Below, piece by piece: positions 35,841 through 48,465 of a stretch of DNA of 64,000 bases. Each line of letters opens with the position of its first letter. The first letter of the stretch is position 1. Source of the stretch: Paramecium octaurelia (taxonomy: Eukaryota > Ciliophora > Oligohymenophorea > Peniculida > Parameciidae); assembly GCA_905182995.1 (NCBI GenBank), contig CAJJDP010000040.1, forward strand, positions 523,731 through 587,730, given 5' to 3'. The notes under the pieces were generated by a model. The model did no database searches and was not told the DNA's origin. It saw nothing but the letters and a program-made list of their open reading frames with translations. The translations under genes were made by a program, and so were the position numbers.

Positions 35841-36923
35841 TCATCTTCCTGACCATGATGCAACTTATTTCTTGAATATGATGATGACTTATTCAATAAT
35901 AGCGTTTTCTTCATCTCTCTTAGCCTTGGCTTCAGCATAGTCTGCTCTCTTGCTTTCTAAATCAGATTAAGCTTAATCTAAAGCATCTTATGACTCTTGG
36001 AGAATGATCTTTGATTTGGCTTATTAGGCTAAGGCAGCTTGAATTTACTAAGGAGATATAGATGATAATTGTTACAGTTGCCAATCTGTCTGCATAAACT
36101 TATTTTCTTTCGTATTCAACTTTGAGGCTTGCAACTTCGGCTTCACTCAAAGATACCCATCCTGCTAATTCCCATGAGGCATTAATTTCATTAACTTCAA
36201 GAGCATCAAGGGAGGCTTAAAGATTGGCTTCAAGTGATTCTAATACAGACAAAACTCTTTCTGCTAATGTGGCTCCTCTGCTTACAGAACCGTCTTCTTA
36301 TTTGTTGGCCAATTAGAGGAATGATTTTAATTCTTATTCTTAGAATGTGTTACTGTATTGCTTCAATTTATCAGCAACACTGTGAACTTAAACTAATTCA
36401 AAGGAATCTCCATTAATAATATATCCTGCAACATCTTATTTGAGTACTCTGACAACTTCGAGTGCTTCTCTGTTTTACTTGATTGATCTAACAAACAATT
36501 GATTGCTGAGACACTATTCGTCAAGAAGGACTTAAATCTTTCTAGCAATTTCATCTTATCTTTGTTCATTCCAAGCAAGGTAATTTTTGGTGTCATGGAG
36601 TTCTTATTCAAATTGTGCTCTGTTTTCAATTGACTATTAAAACAATTTTTGGTTGAGATTCTTGATTTTTGTGAATTGTTCAATTGTTCTAAAATTAATC
36701 AATAAAATTACTATGCTCCAACCCATTCGTCTGTTTCATTCTTTTAATCAGCAGCAAATTAAGCATCCTTGTTTGATTAAATCAAATCATTGAGTAATCC
36801 AAACACTGTATCAATAGCATCGCTTGCCTTTGTACCTGTCTAGAGGAGGGCAAGAATTTGATCTTTGGTTGATGTTGCTGATGCAAATGTGATCAACAAT
36901 ACAAGGGCGATTGCCAATTTCAT
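35841..36923 (-). CDS. Trichocyst matrix protein (TMP family) precursor
   Basis: Start 36923 with a signal peptide (MKLAIALVLLITFASA), stop TGA 35841-35843. The rest is helix-rich with regular Ala/Leu/Gln heptads, for example TKASDAIDTVFGLLNDLIQS and CLSNQLFVRSIKQNREALEV, ending WSGR. This is the pattern of the Paramecium trichocyst matrix proteins, secretory precursors cleaved and crystallised inside trichocysts and released by exocytosis. One 23-nt intron (GTAATTTTATTG...TTTTAG) was placed; coding length implies at least one more. Family call rests on signal peptide, heptads and overall composition. Confidence 0.85.
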
Positions 36924-37443
36924 TATTTTATTAATACACTCACAAAAACGGGTAATTCAATTAAATATCAATCCAAAAATATAAATAATTAGTATAAATT
37001 AAAATACCAGCACATTATCCCTCATTTAAGAAATTCAAATTGACAATGACTTAAGGATTGGAAAATATATATCCAAGACCCAAAGATAGTGTTTAAACCA
37101 AAAATTCAGTGTATTTCTGTTCATATCAGAAACACTTTATAGAAATGACCGTAATGATTGATCTACTATTGATAACCGCATTGGAACCATCCTAAATATG
37201 ACGAATCAATTACTTTTAAGTAAGACTTCAATGTAAATGAGAAAAAACAAAAGTATTTGTTTAGATCACTAAGAATATAATGGAATATTGATTATTTTTG
37301 GATTAGAAATTAGAATATAAACATAATAAAATAATATTTATATTTGGATTATATCTACTATTTATTGTAAGAGTTATTGAAAATTGTTATTTTAGTGTAT
37401 TATTTAATATGAATATATATAATTTTAAATATAAAATATTAAA
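36924..37443. other. Intergenic, divergent promoters
   Basis: About 520 nt between the divergent trichocyst and kelch genes. AT-rich, no frame or RNA gene seen; must contain both promoters, including that of a presumably strongly expressed trichocyst gene. Confidence 0.5.
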
Positions 37444-40400
37444 ATGAATTAAATTCAATAAGAGATCACTATGATTCCTACCAAAATATTTAAGAATGCA
37501 TAATGGATTTCAAAATCTTTAAGTGTAAACAAACGAAAAAGTCCAAATTATCCATGTAAAAGATGGGGACATACAGCTGTGTTACACGATAAATATATGT
37601 ATGTTTTCAGTGGTTGTGGGAAATCTGATAATCCCAGATAGTGGGAACAAATATATAGAATGGATTGTATAACATTTTAATGGGAAAGATTGAATTCACC
37701 ATCTTTGAAACATCCTCCAGGTAGAGATTCTCATTGTTGCGTATGTTTGCAAAATAAACTATATTTTTTTGGGGGATCTAGCAATGAATTAATTCTTGGG
37801 GATTTTTGGAGCTTTGATATTGAAACTTCTGAATGGGCAGAAATATAAGTACCAAAAGATATGGAAGGTAGAGAAGGGCATTCCATGGTAGCATTATCAT
37901 CAAGATTGATATACATCTATGGTGGATGGGATTAAGTGTAAAATATAATGACAGAATCTCATTGGCTATATGATATAAAAACAAACAAATTTTAGTAAGT
38001 AACTCACTTCACTGGTGATGAAATGATTAAATTAGAAAGTCATACTGCTAATAAAATAGGAGATAGTGTATATATTTTTGGAGGGTAAGGTCAATAGTCC
38101 AATAAACAATTAGTATTTCATAAAGATTTATACAAATTAGATTTTGAAAATCTGAATGATTTACACTCTAAATTTGATTAATTAGAATCAGCAGATGATA
38201 AAGGTCAGATGGACAATAATACAGTTATCAAGATTGAGAAAATCAAAGCAAATGGGTCTTAATAGCCCACTCCAAGAGCCTCTCATTCTGCAGTTGCTTA
38301 TGGCGAGAGATTCTTATTTATCATTGGAGGCGAAGGGTATGAAAAATGGTATATTTTAGTTATTAATATGACCAATAGAAGGATAATGAAGAGGAAGCTA
38401 TGGAGTAAGACCTAGATGAAGATTAAAATATTGATGAGGAGGAAAAACCAATATTTCCAAAAAATGATATTTGGATTTTTGAGACACTAATGAGAGTATG
38501 TAATAAGAAATTAAATTTTTAGACATGGAGCAAATTGTAACCAAAATCTAAGACTCCTGTTTTCTAACCCAGATTTTCACATAGTTGTATTGTTTATAAG
38601 GATTAGTTTATTATCTTTGGGGGATTGAGAAGTATGGGAGAAGTATTGGAAGATATAATGGTATTGCATTTGAAGGATAGCGAAAATAATGTTTAAAAGT
38701 ATGCAAGAGATGAGATGAAAAATGTTTGTAAGTATTGTCAATTAATCTATGGTATTCAGTAAGAAGAAGAAATATCATTTTATAAAACCACAGAAAATAA
38801 TGCCATCAAATTACCTAAGCTATCTTTAACCTTCGTTGATGAGTACTATATTTAATCATTTAATAGAATTTCTAAACTTATTTAGTGTCCTATGTCATGC
38901 TTTGGTCTCTTCTTAGACAATATCAAATTATCAGAAGCTTCTGAAGTTAATTTTGAATACGTGTTTTTATAAAGAAAAATGAAATACCAAAATACTATTG
39001 ATGAGATTAAGGATAAAATACCAGTCTTAATAATTTTCGAGAAAGACCCCAGAGAATTAGATGATTTAAACGATTTCCTGTTTAATTTTGATATTTCAAA
39101 AAAGAAAAATAAAGTAATTCATTAGGATTTAGATTAAAAAAATGAAAGCGAACAAAATTAAATTTTGGAGGAGCAATAACTGCTTAATAAGAAGCAATAT
39201 GCTTTAAACTTTAAAATTGCTTCATTACGATTGGGGGATAGTGTTCTAATCTGTCACAAATCGTAGAATAATTATTACGTCGGATTAATATCAATGAACA
39301 ATCAACTCAATCCTAATGATGAAACCTTAACGTTCTATAACTACACTATGACAATAGCCAATGGCACAGAAAGAAAGATTGACTCACCTGAGAGCAAGTA
39401 TGTATTATTAAATGCTATTACTCATTTAATAAATGAGGAAGATTTCATACTCAATTGCAGCTATAATTATACCAAAATATTCATCTTTGATCTAGCAAGA
39501 ATACATGCTCTATAAAAGATATTTGAGCTTAGTTTATATAATGATGATATAATCTCAAATTAATCATTAGCATTTGGAATAAAAAAAGATGAGGCTATCA
39601 AATATCCAGATTTCTCTTTGAAGGAATATCTCAAATACTATTCATTAGAGCCTTTGCAATTCAAAGTAACTGTTTAAAATTAGTTGATCAACACCAATCT
39701 TAATGTGATCAGTCGAATTGAAAATAAAAATAAGGTCTCTGTTACTAATGAAAAAATACTTAACAAATTGAGTGAATGGGCTGAATCCTATCAATTAAGT
39801 AGGCTTGCGTAAAATAATTTTGGAATTCTCCTTTATTACTAAGGAAGATTGATCAACAGATATAGAAAACAGTTGGGAGTCTATCCAAACAATCTTGAAC
39901 AAAGTGGATACATTAATATATCAAAGGTTGTTAAGCCAAATATGACATTTGAAGTAATCAATTTAAATAATCTTAGGGATTTAAAAATTCATACTTAGGT
40001 TCTATATTACTTTAAACTCTGGAAGCATTGGAGGAAGAGTGTGAACCGGAGCGAAGAAAAGAAATTAAAATTTGATGTTATTGTCTATATATCATAATAT
40101 AAATGTAATAATATAATAGCATTTAATGTATCTCCTTAGATAAATGAAATTTCGTAGTAATGTCAAAAAGTATTAATCAGACATGCAACAGATTTATAAA
40201 ATACAGATATTGTTAATAAGTATGAAGTAAGATTTAAACTTGGATAATCATAAATAAAGTATCTTTATGTATAGTACAAATTTTTTCAATTAAATAGTCA
40301 AAATTTTGTAAATTTGTAATGGATAAATTGTTTATAGGTTAAGATGTATTCTAACATTCTTATCGACTTTATCTAACTATCTCATATCTCAACTTTAATG

Positions 40401-40478
40401 CAAATTTACTATCTTTTTAGCTTAATTTTACATTCTTCAAATAAATAGAAGAAGAAATATAAAGTCAATAATCAATGA
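37444..40478 (+). CDS. Kelch-repeat protein with a MORC/GHKL-like C-terminal region, 1,004 aa
   Basis: ATG 37444 to TGA 40476-40478; one 20-nt intron (GTTATTAATATGACCAATAG, near 38,361) gives 1,005 codons. Residues 30-430 form about six kelch blades: RWGHTAVLHDKYMYVFSGCG, LYFFGGSSNE, LIYIYGGWDQ, VYIFGGQGQQ, LFIIGGEGYE and FIIFGGLRSM. The second half resembles MORC-type GHKL proteins: a degenerate N-box-like segment CFGLFLDNIKL, then IASLRLGDSVLICHKSQNNY, and a transducer part reading NNFGILLYYQGRLINRYRKQ and SGYINISKVVKP. The ATPase glutamate appears to be lost. Could be a chromatin-associated scaffold. The last 60 codons are uncertain because an intron near 40,318 is possible. Confidence 0.72.
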
Positions 40479-40695
40479 TAAATTAATTTTATGTTAGTTG
40501 AGTTTGAATAATTTTTTTTTTTGATAGTTATTGATACCATTACTAAGACAAAAGAAAATTTTCAAAAGTATCCCTTCACTCATAATATTTTAAATTATTA
40601 ATTCAAATGCAATTTATTTCAGAGATAGAAATAGTTTTAGATATTGAATATTATTAGAAAATAGTTAATTATTTGTATAAATTGAATTATCAACT

Positions 40696-42371
40696 TCATC
40701 TTTATGCTTTTTCGCTATTTTATAAGGGTTAAATAGATTATGATTAAGGATAGCAAGAAACATGATAATTGAATCCAGGAAGGTAATTAGGAACCTACTA
40801 GAAACTATGACTATTTAAATTGGGTGGAAAATTCAAGATGGATCTTTAAGGTACACTTTAAGAGGCTCCTTGATAATGCTATTAAGAGCTATTGAATGGA
40901 AAAAGTTGAAAATAAGAATTTATATTTTGGTGATTCTCTTGAAAAGCCATTGAATTTTATAGAAGGGAATCATCTACATTTTAATTTAATCTTATGTTAC
41001 TTAAGATATTGTTATAGCTAGGTAGACTTGGATTACTTACATGACCAAGCAATCCTTAGTTTAATGCTATATCTTTGTTGAGATTATCTTAGGTTTTGGA
41101 GAATTAATTAATCTATTCTTAAGTGATAAAATAGATTTTATTTTTCTCTTTATTAATTAAGCATGATTATAATTATAAATATTCATTTGATGAGATTTAA
41201 GTAAAATCCATAATTTACAAGGTTAAGGTGTTTTATTCTTATTTCTAATAGATATTTTCAATTTATTTATAATAATTAAAATTATTATCATCCTTATAGT
41301 GATTATCCATATGTTGAATGTCAAGATTGTCATTATTTAATAATAGATCTTTCTGTTGTTATTAAATAATATTTCTGGATTAACGAGTTGATGAAAACTT
41401 TTTTGAAAGTTAATCAAAATCTTCTTATTTTACATCGTAAGGATCACCACCATCTTCTTTCATTCTCCACTCAATCTTTTTGATAATTTAATTGATAATT
41501 CTTAATTCTTCTAAATTTAATTCTTCAGCAGAAGGCTTAGATGAAAAAGAATCTTCTAATTCTGAATCACTCTCTTAATTAGAAAAAGTTTAAACTTTAT
41601 TATTTCTTTCCTTTCTCATCAAACAATTAAATCTATTTTTTACATTATTTTCACTTCTCTATAGTTTTAGTGATTTTGAAATTTAAGCCCATTTTTTTCC
41701 ATTTAAAATGGCCAATTTCAAAAGCTCTAAATCTTCAAATAATTACCAAGGTTTTCTGAATTTTAAATATACTCGTACCTATTAATAGATGGATTCAGAT
41801 GATTATTCCACCTTTCCCTGCACTGTTTCCCATTTCTATGAATACTTGTATCAGTACGTTTGTTAAGAGTTGTAGCAATTTGACTCCATTTATTACCTTT
41901 ATTTAATCTCTAATATTCTTGAATAATTAATAGGAGTGCATCATCTTCTTCCTCAGTCCATGGAGCTTGTTGCAATGGTAGTCTCAACATTTGAAGCCAC
42001 TTTTATTTGCAATGAAAAGCATCTCTTCTTTACATCATTGAAGATATATTGATCCAATCAGTCTCACTCTATAAAATTCATATCAACAAATTGAATACAA
42101 TATTCTTAAAATCTCGCTTTTGGAAGGCAAAGTATTTTCCAATCAGCCAAATTAATACTTTTTTATCATCTTCAGTCCAGTTCTTCTTCAATTTATTTGC
42201 ACTTTACTGGATACTTGCCTGGTTGTTCCTTTGAATGTTCAGAATATAATAGTTTTCTGGAAATTAGTCGATTCCAAGATTATATAACTCTTTCATATAA
42301 GTGAATCTCACATTGGTCATGTCTTTAACTTTATCGAAAAAATCTTTAAATTTGATGAAGAAATCATCCAT
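40696..42371 (-). CDS. R1R2R3 MYB-type transcription factor, 540 aa
   Basis: Start 42371 (MDDFFIKFKDFFDKVKDM), stop TGA 40696-40698; introns of 30 and 23 nt leave 541 codons. Three MYB/SANT repeats follow: NWTEDDKKVLIWLIGKYF...KQKWLQML; APWTEEEDDALLLIIQEY, NKWSQIATTLN and NGKQCRERWNNHLNPSIN; and PWQLFEDLELLKLAILNGKK, WAQISKSL and NNVKNRFNCLMRK. The C-terminal half is Q/N/S-rich, typical of an activation region. Expected nuclear DNA-binding regulator. The plus strand here contains no real gene although several open stretches mislead. Paralogue at 44281-45951. Confidence 0.93.
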
Positions 42372-42519
42372 TATTTCAATTTTTCAGAAATTATAAAATA
42401 ATCCAATTTATGAGTGTCCCATTAATTATGTATTGTCTAATAATTTTATAATGGTTTTTAGTTTCATAAAACAAGGATTGTTATGATTTTGTTGTAAATT
42501 TACGGGCGAGATAGTGTTT

Positions 42520-42795
42520 ATGGAAATGATAGGTACTCAAGAAGTTGATTAATATATTTGTGTGGTTGCATAATACAATTCAATACAAGTGTCTTACAAA
42601 AATGTTAAGCTTGCTTTTGGAAAGGAATTCTTTCTAAAAGAAAATATTTTATGGAAATACATTAAATCTCCCTTCTGTTTCTATAGGGTATAGAAACACG
42701 GCATATAACTATAAGATTTGAAAGGTTTTATCAATTTTCATTCGAATGCTTAATTAACATAGTAAGAAGCGAATTTTGGAGATAAAGCAGAATGA
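42520..42795 (+). CDS. Small hypothetical protein, 91 aa
   Basis: Intronless frame ATG 42520 to TGA 42793-42795, 92 codons, with six TAA/TAG glutamines, beginning MEMIGTQEVDQYICVVAQYN. It lies between the two divergent MYB genes. No domain recognised; could be real or the remnant of a longer gene. Confidence 0.4.
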
Positions 42796-44280
42796 AAGAA
42801 ATTTAAAAATCTAATATAAATTTCCAACCATTCAAATTAATGATGTTTATTTTTTTCGTCCAATAAAATGAATAAATTATGCAGATATAACCATGATATT
42901 GAATATGCAATCGATAATTTAACTTCTCTTAGAAGAAGGTGCTCATTAAGAATAATCATAGGGATAATTAGAAGAGGGACAGAATTGAAATTCATATTCG
43001 TATATAACAAGGAAATTTCAAAATTTTATACCAAGTCATCAAATAATAAAATTATTTATTTTGAACCACTTGGATTTCTATTTCAGTTTAAGTATTATCA
43101 TAAACTATCTAATTGTTGTATTAGCATGATATATTTTGTTATTGAGATCTAAACTAAAAAATATGAGAACTCAATTACAGTTTTTGTACAGAGTAACTGA
43201 AGATTAGATTGTTTTACACTTTTTAACATAAATAGAATAATGTATATTATTGATGCAAATAATATCCTGGTTATTCAAATTATAACTATAGGAAAGGATA
43301 TGAAAGGATTAATTAGAATATTCTTAAATAAAACTATTCATTTTTCGATCTAATAATTGAATAGGGCTATGAATTTTAAGCATCTAATAATTTGATCTGT
43401 TAAGGATGAGATACAAGCCTGCCTATTATTTCATTAAAAATTTGGCATCAATTTTTACTTGAAGTCTTCTTATAGTGGATGTCGTCGGCCAAAATTTAAA
43501 TTATTTTGTGTTGTAAAAATTTGCACACAAAAGATTAAGTTTATTTATGTTAATATTATACTATATATATATTTATAATACATTTTAATTACTAAATTAA
43601 TTGGCATTTTTAATCTCAAATTATTGAAAAGTTTGAGTGTTACTTCACAAACAGAAACCAAATTGATATCAGTGATGCGATTAGATTCATCTGGCGTTGT
43701 TGGGAAACAAAAAATAAGTAACTTAAGCTTCAATTCCAGAAAAAAAGAGAGAAACAGAAAGAAAATAACTTGATCAATTAATATATGAAAATTATGTCAT
43801 TAATAAATATAATTATTGTTTTCTATTATATAATATTGATTTTTGAAGCAGTATATATTACAACTTGAGTGTTTTGTTTTTGCTATTTTTATCTTTTATA
43901 TTAAATTTAATATCGTTCGATGCAGTACTAAATTTGTCTTAAACTATTTACGAATTCTTAAACACCTTAAATTTATGCTGAAACCGATAAAGAACTTAAA
44001 AATGATATTGAAACATTTTTTATATACCTTTTTTAATATCATTATTTGTAATCCCCATATTATTAATAAATACTATTTAATTATCAAAATATTAACTTAA
44101 TATTAGTAACTTTATATTACTAATCTGTTTCAGAATTTACTCGAATGAGGACAATACTATGATTCTGTTTGTAAATTTGCAGTCTAATTCTCCACAAGAA
44201 ACCAGAAAGTAATAAATGATATTAATCGTTATTATTTACAATAGTAATAATAAAGTTTCTTTTCAGTATTAAATAATAAA
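42796..44280. other. Gene-poor, very AT-rich spacer upstream of the second MYB gene
   Basis: Contains an open plus frame of 110 codons (42868-43200, MNKLCRYNHDIEYAIDNL) whose composition (Ile/Lys/Tyr-rich) does not look clearly coding, and short frames elsewhere. From 43,200 to 44,280 I see nothing I can support; fragments near 43,250-43,500 look like decayed coding sequence. Confidence 0.4.
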
Positions 44281-45951
44281 ATGAATCCCCAAAAAATTAC
44301 TAAAAATAAAAATGATCATCATGTGCCCAGTAATTTTGAAATGGAGGATTTAAGGGGTAAGGCTCTAATATTAGTTTTTATAGTGGTTTCTCAAGAGATT
44401 GCAATCAAAGAGTTCTATCATTTTATTGAAAAAACATCTTTTATTTAAGAAAATTTTGAAATGTTATCTAAAGTTGGTGATAATTTAAGGTTGGATTTTA
44501 AAGATTGGCCGACAGCTGAATAGGCTATTGTATTATTTAAGCTTAATCTGTACTGTTATATTCAAATTTTAAGGTAAAATGGAAGAAAGAAATCCATAAA
44601 GTGGAGTGAGACCGAAAAAAAGTTGTTTTATTGGATAGTAATCCGATATTGTTTATATAAAGGGTTGAAGGATAATAGATTTATAGTAAATGATTTATTA
44701 ACTTTACAGAAATATGAGGAATGGAGAGAAATTTCTAAAATTGTTTTAGGAAGGAATGCCCATTAATGTAGATTGAAATGGGAATAAAGATATCGAGTTC
44801 CATTATCTTAAATACCTTGGACAGAATAGGAGGATTAATTGTTATTTTCAGTACATGAGTAAGAAATGATTTGATATTTAGAGAGTTTATGAAATCGGGC
44901 AGGGAGAACAAATGGTCTCAAATAGCAAAGGAAATATTCAAACAATCATCAACCAAAGTATTTAGATAGCCGAAATAATGTAGAGAGAGATGGATAAATA
45001 GATTGGATCCAAACATATCTAAGTATCAAATATATATAAATTAGTGTGCCTTGGGATAAATAATAAGAGATCGATTTATTGAAGATGATTTTGATAAGAG
45101 GTAAGAAATGGTCTGAATTATCTATCCTATATGGTAGGGCCAGGACTGAAAACACCTTAAAAAATAAATATAATTCATTGATAAAGAGAGAGATTTAGAA
45201 ATAAGAGATTAATTGTATTAATCCAATCTTATTTGAGAAAGTATAAACTTTAAGACAGAGTTATTCAAAAAAATATGGTATAGCAACACCAATTGAAGAA
45301 ATTGACAACTTCGAATGCCAATTTATTCTCTTAGCTATTAAAAATTTATATGTGGAACTATATTTATAAGAGGGAAGAATTGCAGAGGCATAAAAGATAA
45401 ATAATGACGAGTTCTTTGATTACCTTCCCAATGACTCTTTATAGGTTAACACTAATTAAAGATTTTTATATAAGAAGAATTTGAATATTAAAAAGGTTGA
45501 TTCCAACTTTTATGTAAATAACGATCATAGCAGTCTAGTCATTTTTAACAAAAAAAATAATAGAATCTATTTAACTCCATACAATGTATTGGATTTCTCG
45601 GATATTATACTAAATACTATATTAAAAAGAGTTAATCTTGACAATAATGCTCTTAAAAATGTTAAAGAATAGAGTTCTTCAATAAATCAACCTAATTTTA
45701 TATTTGCAAATCAATAAAACTGCATAATTCCTTTTTAATAGATGTTACATAACTATTTATTTGTTCCAAACTGTTTTGCATAATCAATATCATCCTAAAC
45801 AAGTAATTCATTTTAATTTTGTACTTTGCAATAAAGTCAGTAATATGATTAATTGAGAAGTGTTGATTTAAGCTATTTAAAAAATTAAAAAGATCTGATT
45901 AATTCTATAGGAGTAGATATCAAAACTGTAGATTCAAGTGATGAGATTTGA
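44281..45951 (+). CDS. R1R2R3 MYB-type transcription factor, 541 aa
   Basis: ATG 44281 (MNPQKITKNKNDHHVPSN) to TGA 45949-45951. Introns of 23 and 22 nt, both inside the MYB region, leave 542 codons. Repeats: KWSETEKKLFYWIVIRYC, EWREISKIVLGR and QCRLKWEQRY; PWTEQEDQLLFSVHEEFMKS, NKWSQIAKEIF and PKQCRERWINRLDPNIS; and PWDKQQEIDLLKMILIRGKK, WSELSILYGR and TLKNKYNSLIKRE. The C-terminal half is Asn/Gln-rich. Almost the same length as the MYB gene 1.9 kb away on the other strand, and with the same repeat order, so the two are probably old paralogues. Confidence 0.92.
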
Positions 45952-46088
45952 CTTCAAATAGTGTATAAAATTTTAGATAAATTTATTATTCTATGTATAC
46001 TGTTATAAAATAAGTCCATTGATTAACACAGCATTATTTATATATATATATTTCATAAAGTAGATATTTGAAGATAAATTGATTCATC

Positions 46089-48250
46089 TCAGTTTAATTA
46101 TGTGTTCATGCTAATTAATTTTGGTTCAACTTCAGTAAGTATCCTTTGTAAATTACTATATTTATTCGCCTCGACTGCTTTATGATATGGTAAGCTATCC
46201 TCCACAGCAGGTTTTCCTTTTTTGTTTAATTTCTAAGTGCATTTCTACTCCAATTCTTGATTTTTTTAATCTTCTTCATCACAAATATTTTCATTTTTAT
46301 TGAAATAAAATTCTTTTAGAATGATATCTTTTGGAAAATTTTCTTGCATGCTTTTTTGTAATGGTTTTATGAATTACAAAAATTCGCCCTCCCCTTTTCC
46401 AAACTCTTTTTCATCAAAATTGAGGGCAAAATAATCAGGAACATATGGAGGATTAATCTTTTTAGAATTAATATCTTTATATAAATTTTAATCTCCCCAT
46501 TAAGTCATCCAAGGGTGTTTTAAGACAGTATCAATGGAATCAATTCTGTCTTTAGGGTTTTTTGCTAATAGATTTGTCAGAAGATTTTTGATCGATGATG
46601 ATAATTATAATTATGGTGGGAAATTTAATTTCTAATTTAAAATTCTCTAATAGATCTCTTCTAGATTTCTAGAATAGAATGGAGGAAGACCAGTTATTAA
46701 TTCGTATAGCAGTGCACCTAAGCAATACAAATCTAATTAAAAAGTATGCCCACTTTTTAATAGCATTTCTGGTGCCATATATTCAGAGGATCCACAAAAG
46801 GAATATGCATTTTCAGTTTCAATCATGTTGGGCTTAGACAATCCAAAATCAGCTATTCTGATATGTCCATCTAAATCAATTAATATATTTTCAGGTTTAA
46901 TATCTCTGTAAATAATATTGCTAGAATGCAGAGTTTTCATTCCTAAACAAATTTCAGAGAAATAAAAAAAAGCATCTTTTTCACTCATTCTTTTTATCTA
47001 TATAGCTATAATTTAGTACTTTTCTGAGTAAAAAGAAGAGTTCACCTCCTGAACAATATTCTAAGACAAATACAAAGAATCTTCTAGATTCAAATGCATA
47101 GTACATTTTAACCACAAAAGGATCGTCTATCAAACACATGATATCTCTTTCATTTTGAATGATTTTTTATTTATTTTACTAAATTATAGGACCTTTTTCA
47201 ATTAATTTCATGGCAAAATATTTTCCTGTTTATCTTTATCTAACCAAATACACTTTAGAAAATCCGCCCGTTCCAATACATCTTATAAATTCAAAATCTC
47301 TGAGACTCACTCTAGAAGTTTAGATTTCATTCTCAATTTCAAAAACAGGTTCTATTATCAAGGGTTTTATTTAACATTAATCTAAAATTAATAACGATTT
47401 TTCAGTCATAGACAAAATATAATCTACTGGGATAGATAAATTGCAGGTTTGAATTCCTATTATTTTTTATTTAAAGTTTTCCAAATATTTATTGATTTCT
47501 TGCCTAACAATATCCACCAAATGTTGAATAGTTTGGGTGGATACTTCAACTTATAATTTAATTTTGAGCATTTTGTATTGTAAAACCAGAAGAAGAATGG
47601 GTTTCTTCCTATTCATATTGATTGAAATATACCTTGCAGTAAGGGATTCAATTGATTGAAATTCCATTTGAGCTTCTTTAGGAGTGTTAAATTAGAGGAT
47701 AGGGGTAATTGCTATTCTATTATTTATTGAATGAGTGTCATTCTTATGTTATGATAACTTCTAAGTATTCTATGGCCGAAATGATCCTTGAGATTTATGA
47801 AATTAATTGTTATATAAGTTTTCTAAGTGTTATTTTTATTAGATGTCTAAAATAGGTATGTCTGTATGCTATTTTAAAGATAAAGAATTCTTTTTTAATG
47901 ATTTTGTTTGAAAGTTCTCTTAAAACTTCTGATAAAATTATGAAATCAATAAAGGATCTTTATTTTCTTCAATTTCTATTCCTATTCCTAAATTTTAGTA
48001 TAAAGTATTTTAATTGGAATAAGGTTAAGTTTTTATGTGATTGGATAACTAGTGTTGATATTTACTTTTTAAATTGGATTGGAAAAATATTGGATTTGAA
48101 CTTAAATTTTGTGGAGAGATAAAGCCTTTGGATATAAGGAGATCTTATTATTAAAATTTTCGAATATGTTTCCTCAGATAATAGTTCGAATATATTACTA
48201 TTATTATATTTATTGAAGATTAGAAGAGGAACCATTCTAACTAAGTAAAG
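46089..48250 (-). CDS. AGC-family serine/threonine kinase with long N-terminal region (start unresolved)
   Basis: Stop TGA 46089-46091. The kinase domain (about 47,300-46,500) has GTGGFSKVYLVR, the FAMKLIEK lysine, RDIKPENILIDLDGHIRIAD, DFGLSK, CGSSEYMAPEMLL, LYCLGALLYELITGLPPF and an AGC-like C-terminal extension with HPWMTQWGD and PPYVPDYF. A 22-nt intron splits FLLRK/IKRMSEKD. Upstream the frame stays open for about 280 codons of Q/N/S-rich sequence (for example SLTARYISINMNRKKPILLL), reaching near 48,250 with no ATG in frame, so an N-terminal intron is missing from my model. The C-terminal tail after residue PYVPDYF is unusually long. AGC kinases respond to cAMP, cGMP or lipid signals. 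Confidence 0.85.
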
Positions 48251-48465
48251 GGTGTTATTCAATAGGAACTTGTTTGCTAGTCTATGAAAATTTAGAATTT
48301 GATTACTTTAAAATCAAATTAAAAAGTGGGAGATTTAGAGATTTTAGGTTAGTCTCTATGAGTAGGATAAGCTAGAAGTTTCGAAGGGGACATTTCTGAT
48401 GAATAAGTTTTGTGATGTTATCTTTTGGGAGGCATTTTAATAAATGAATTTATATATATTAATAA

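Noticed and set aside
40600..41400. Plus-strand coding-like stretches that looked like a pseudogene with several TGAs.
   Set aside because: They are the reverse complement of the Q-rich C-terminal half of the MYB gene, which is open on the minus strand.
42868..43200. An open plus-strand frame of 110 codons.
   Set aside because: Composition is weak, there is no domain, and it sits in a decayed spacer; kept only as a note.
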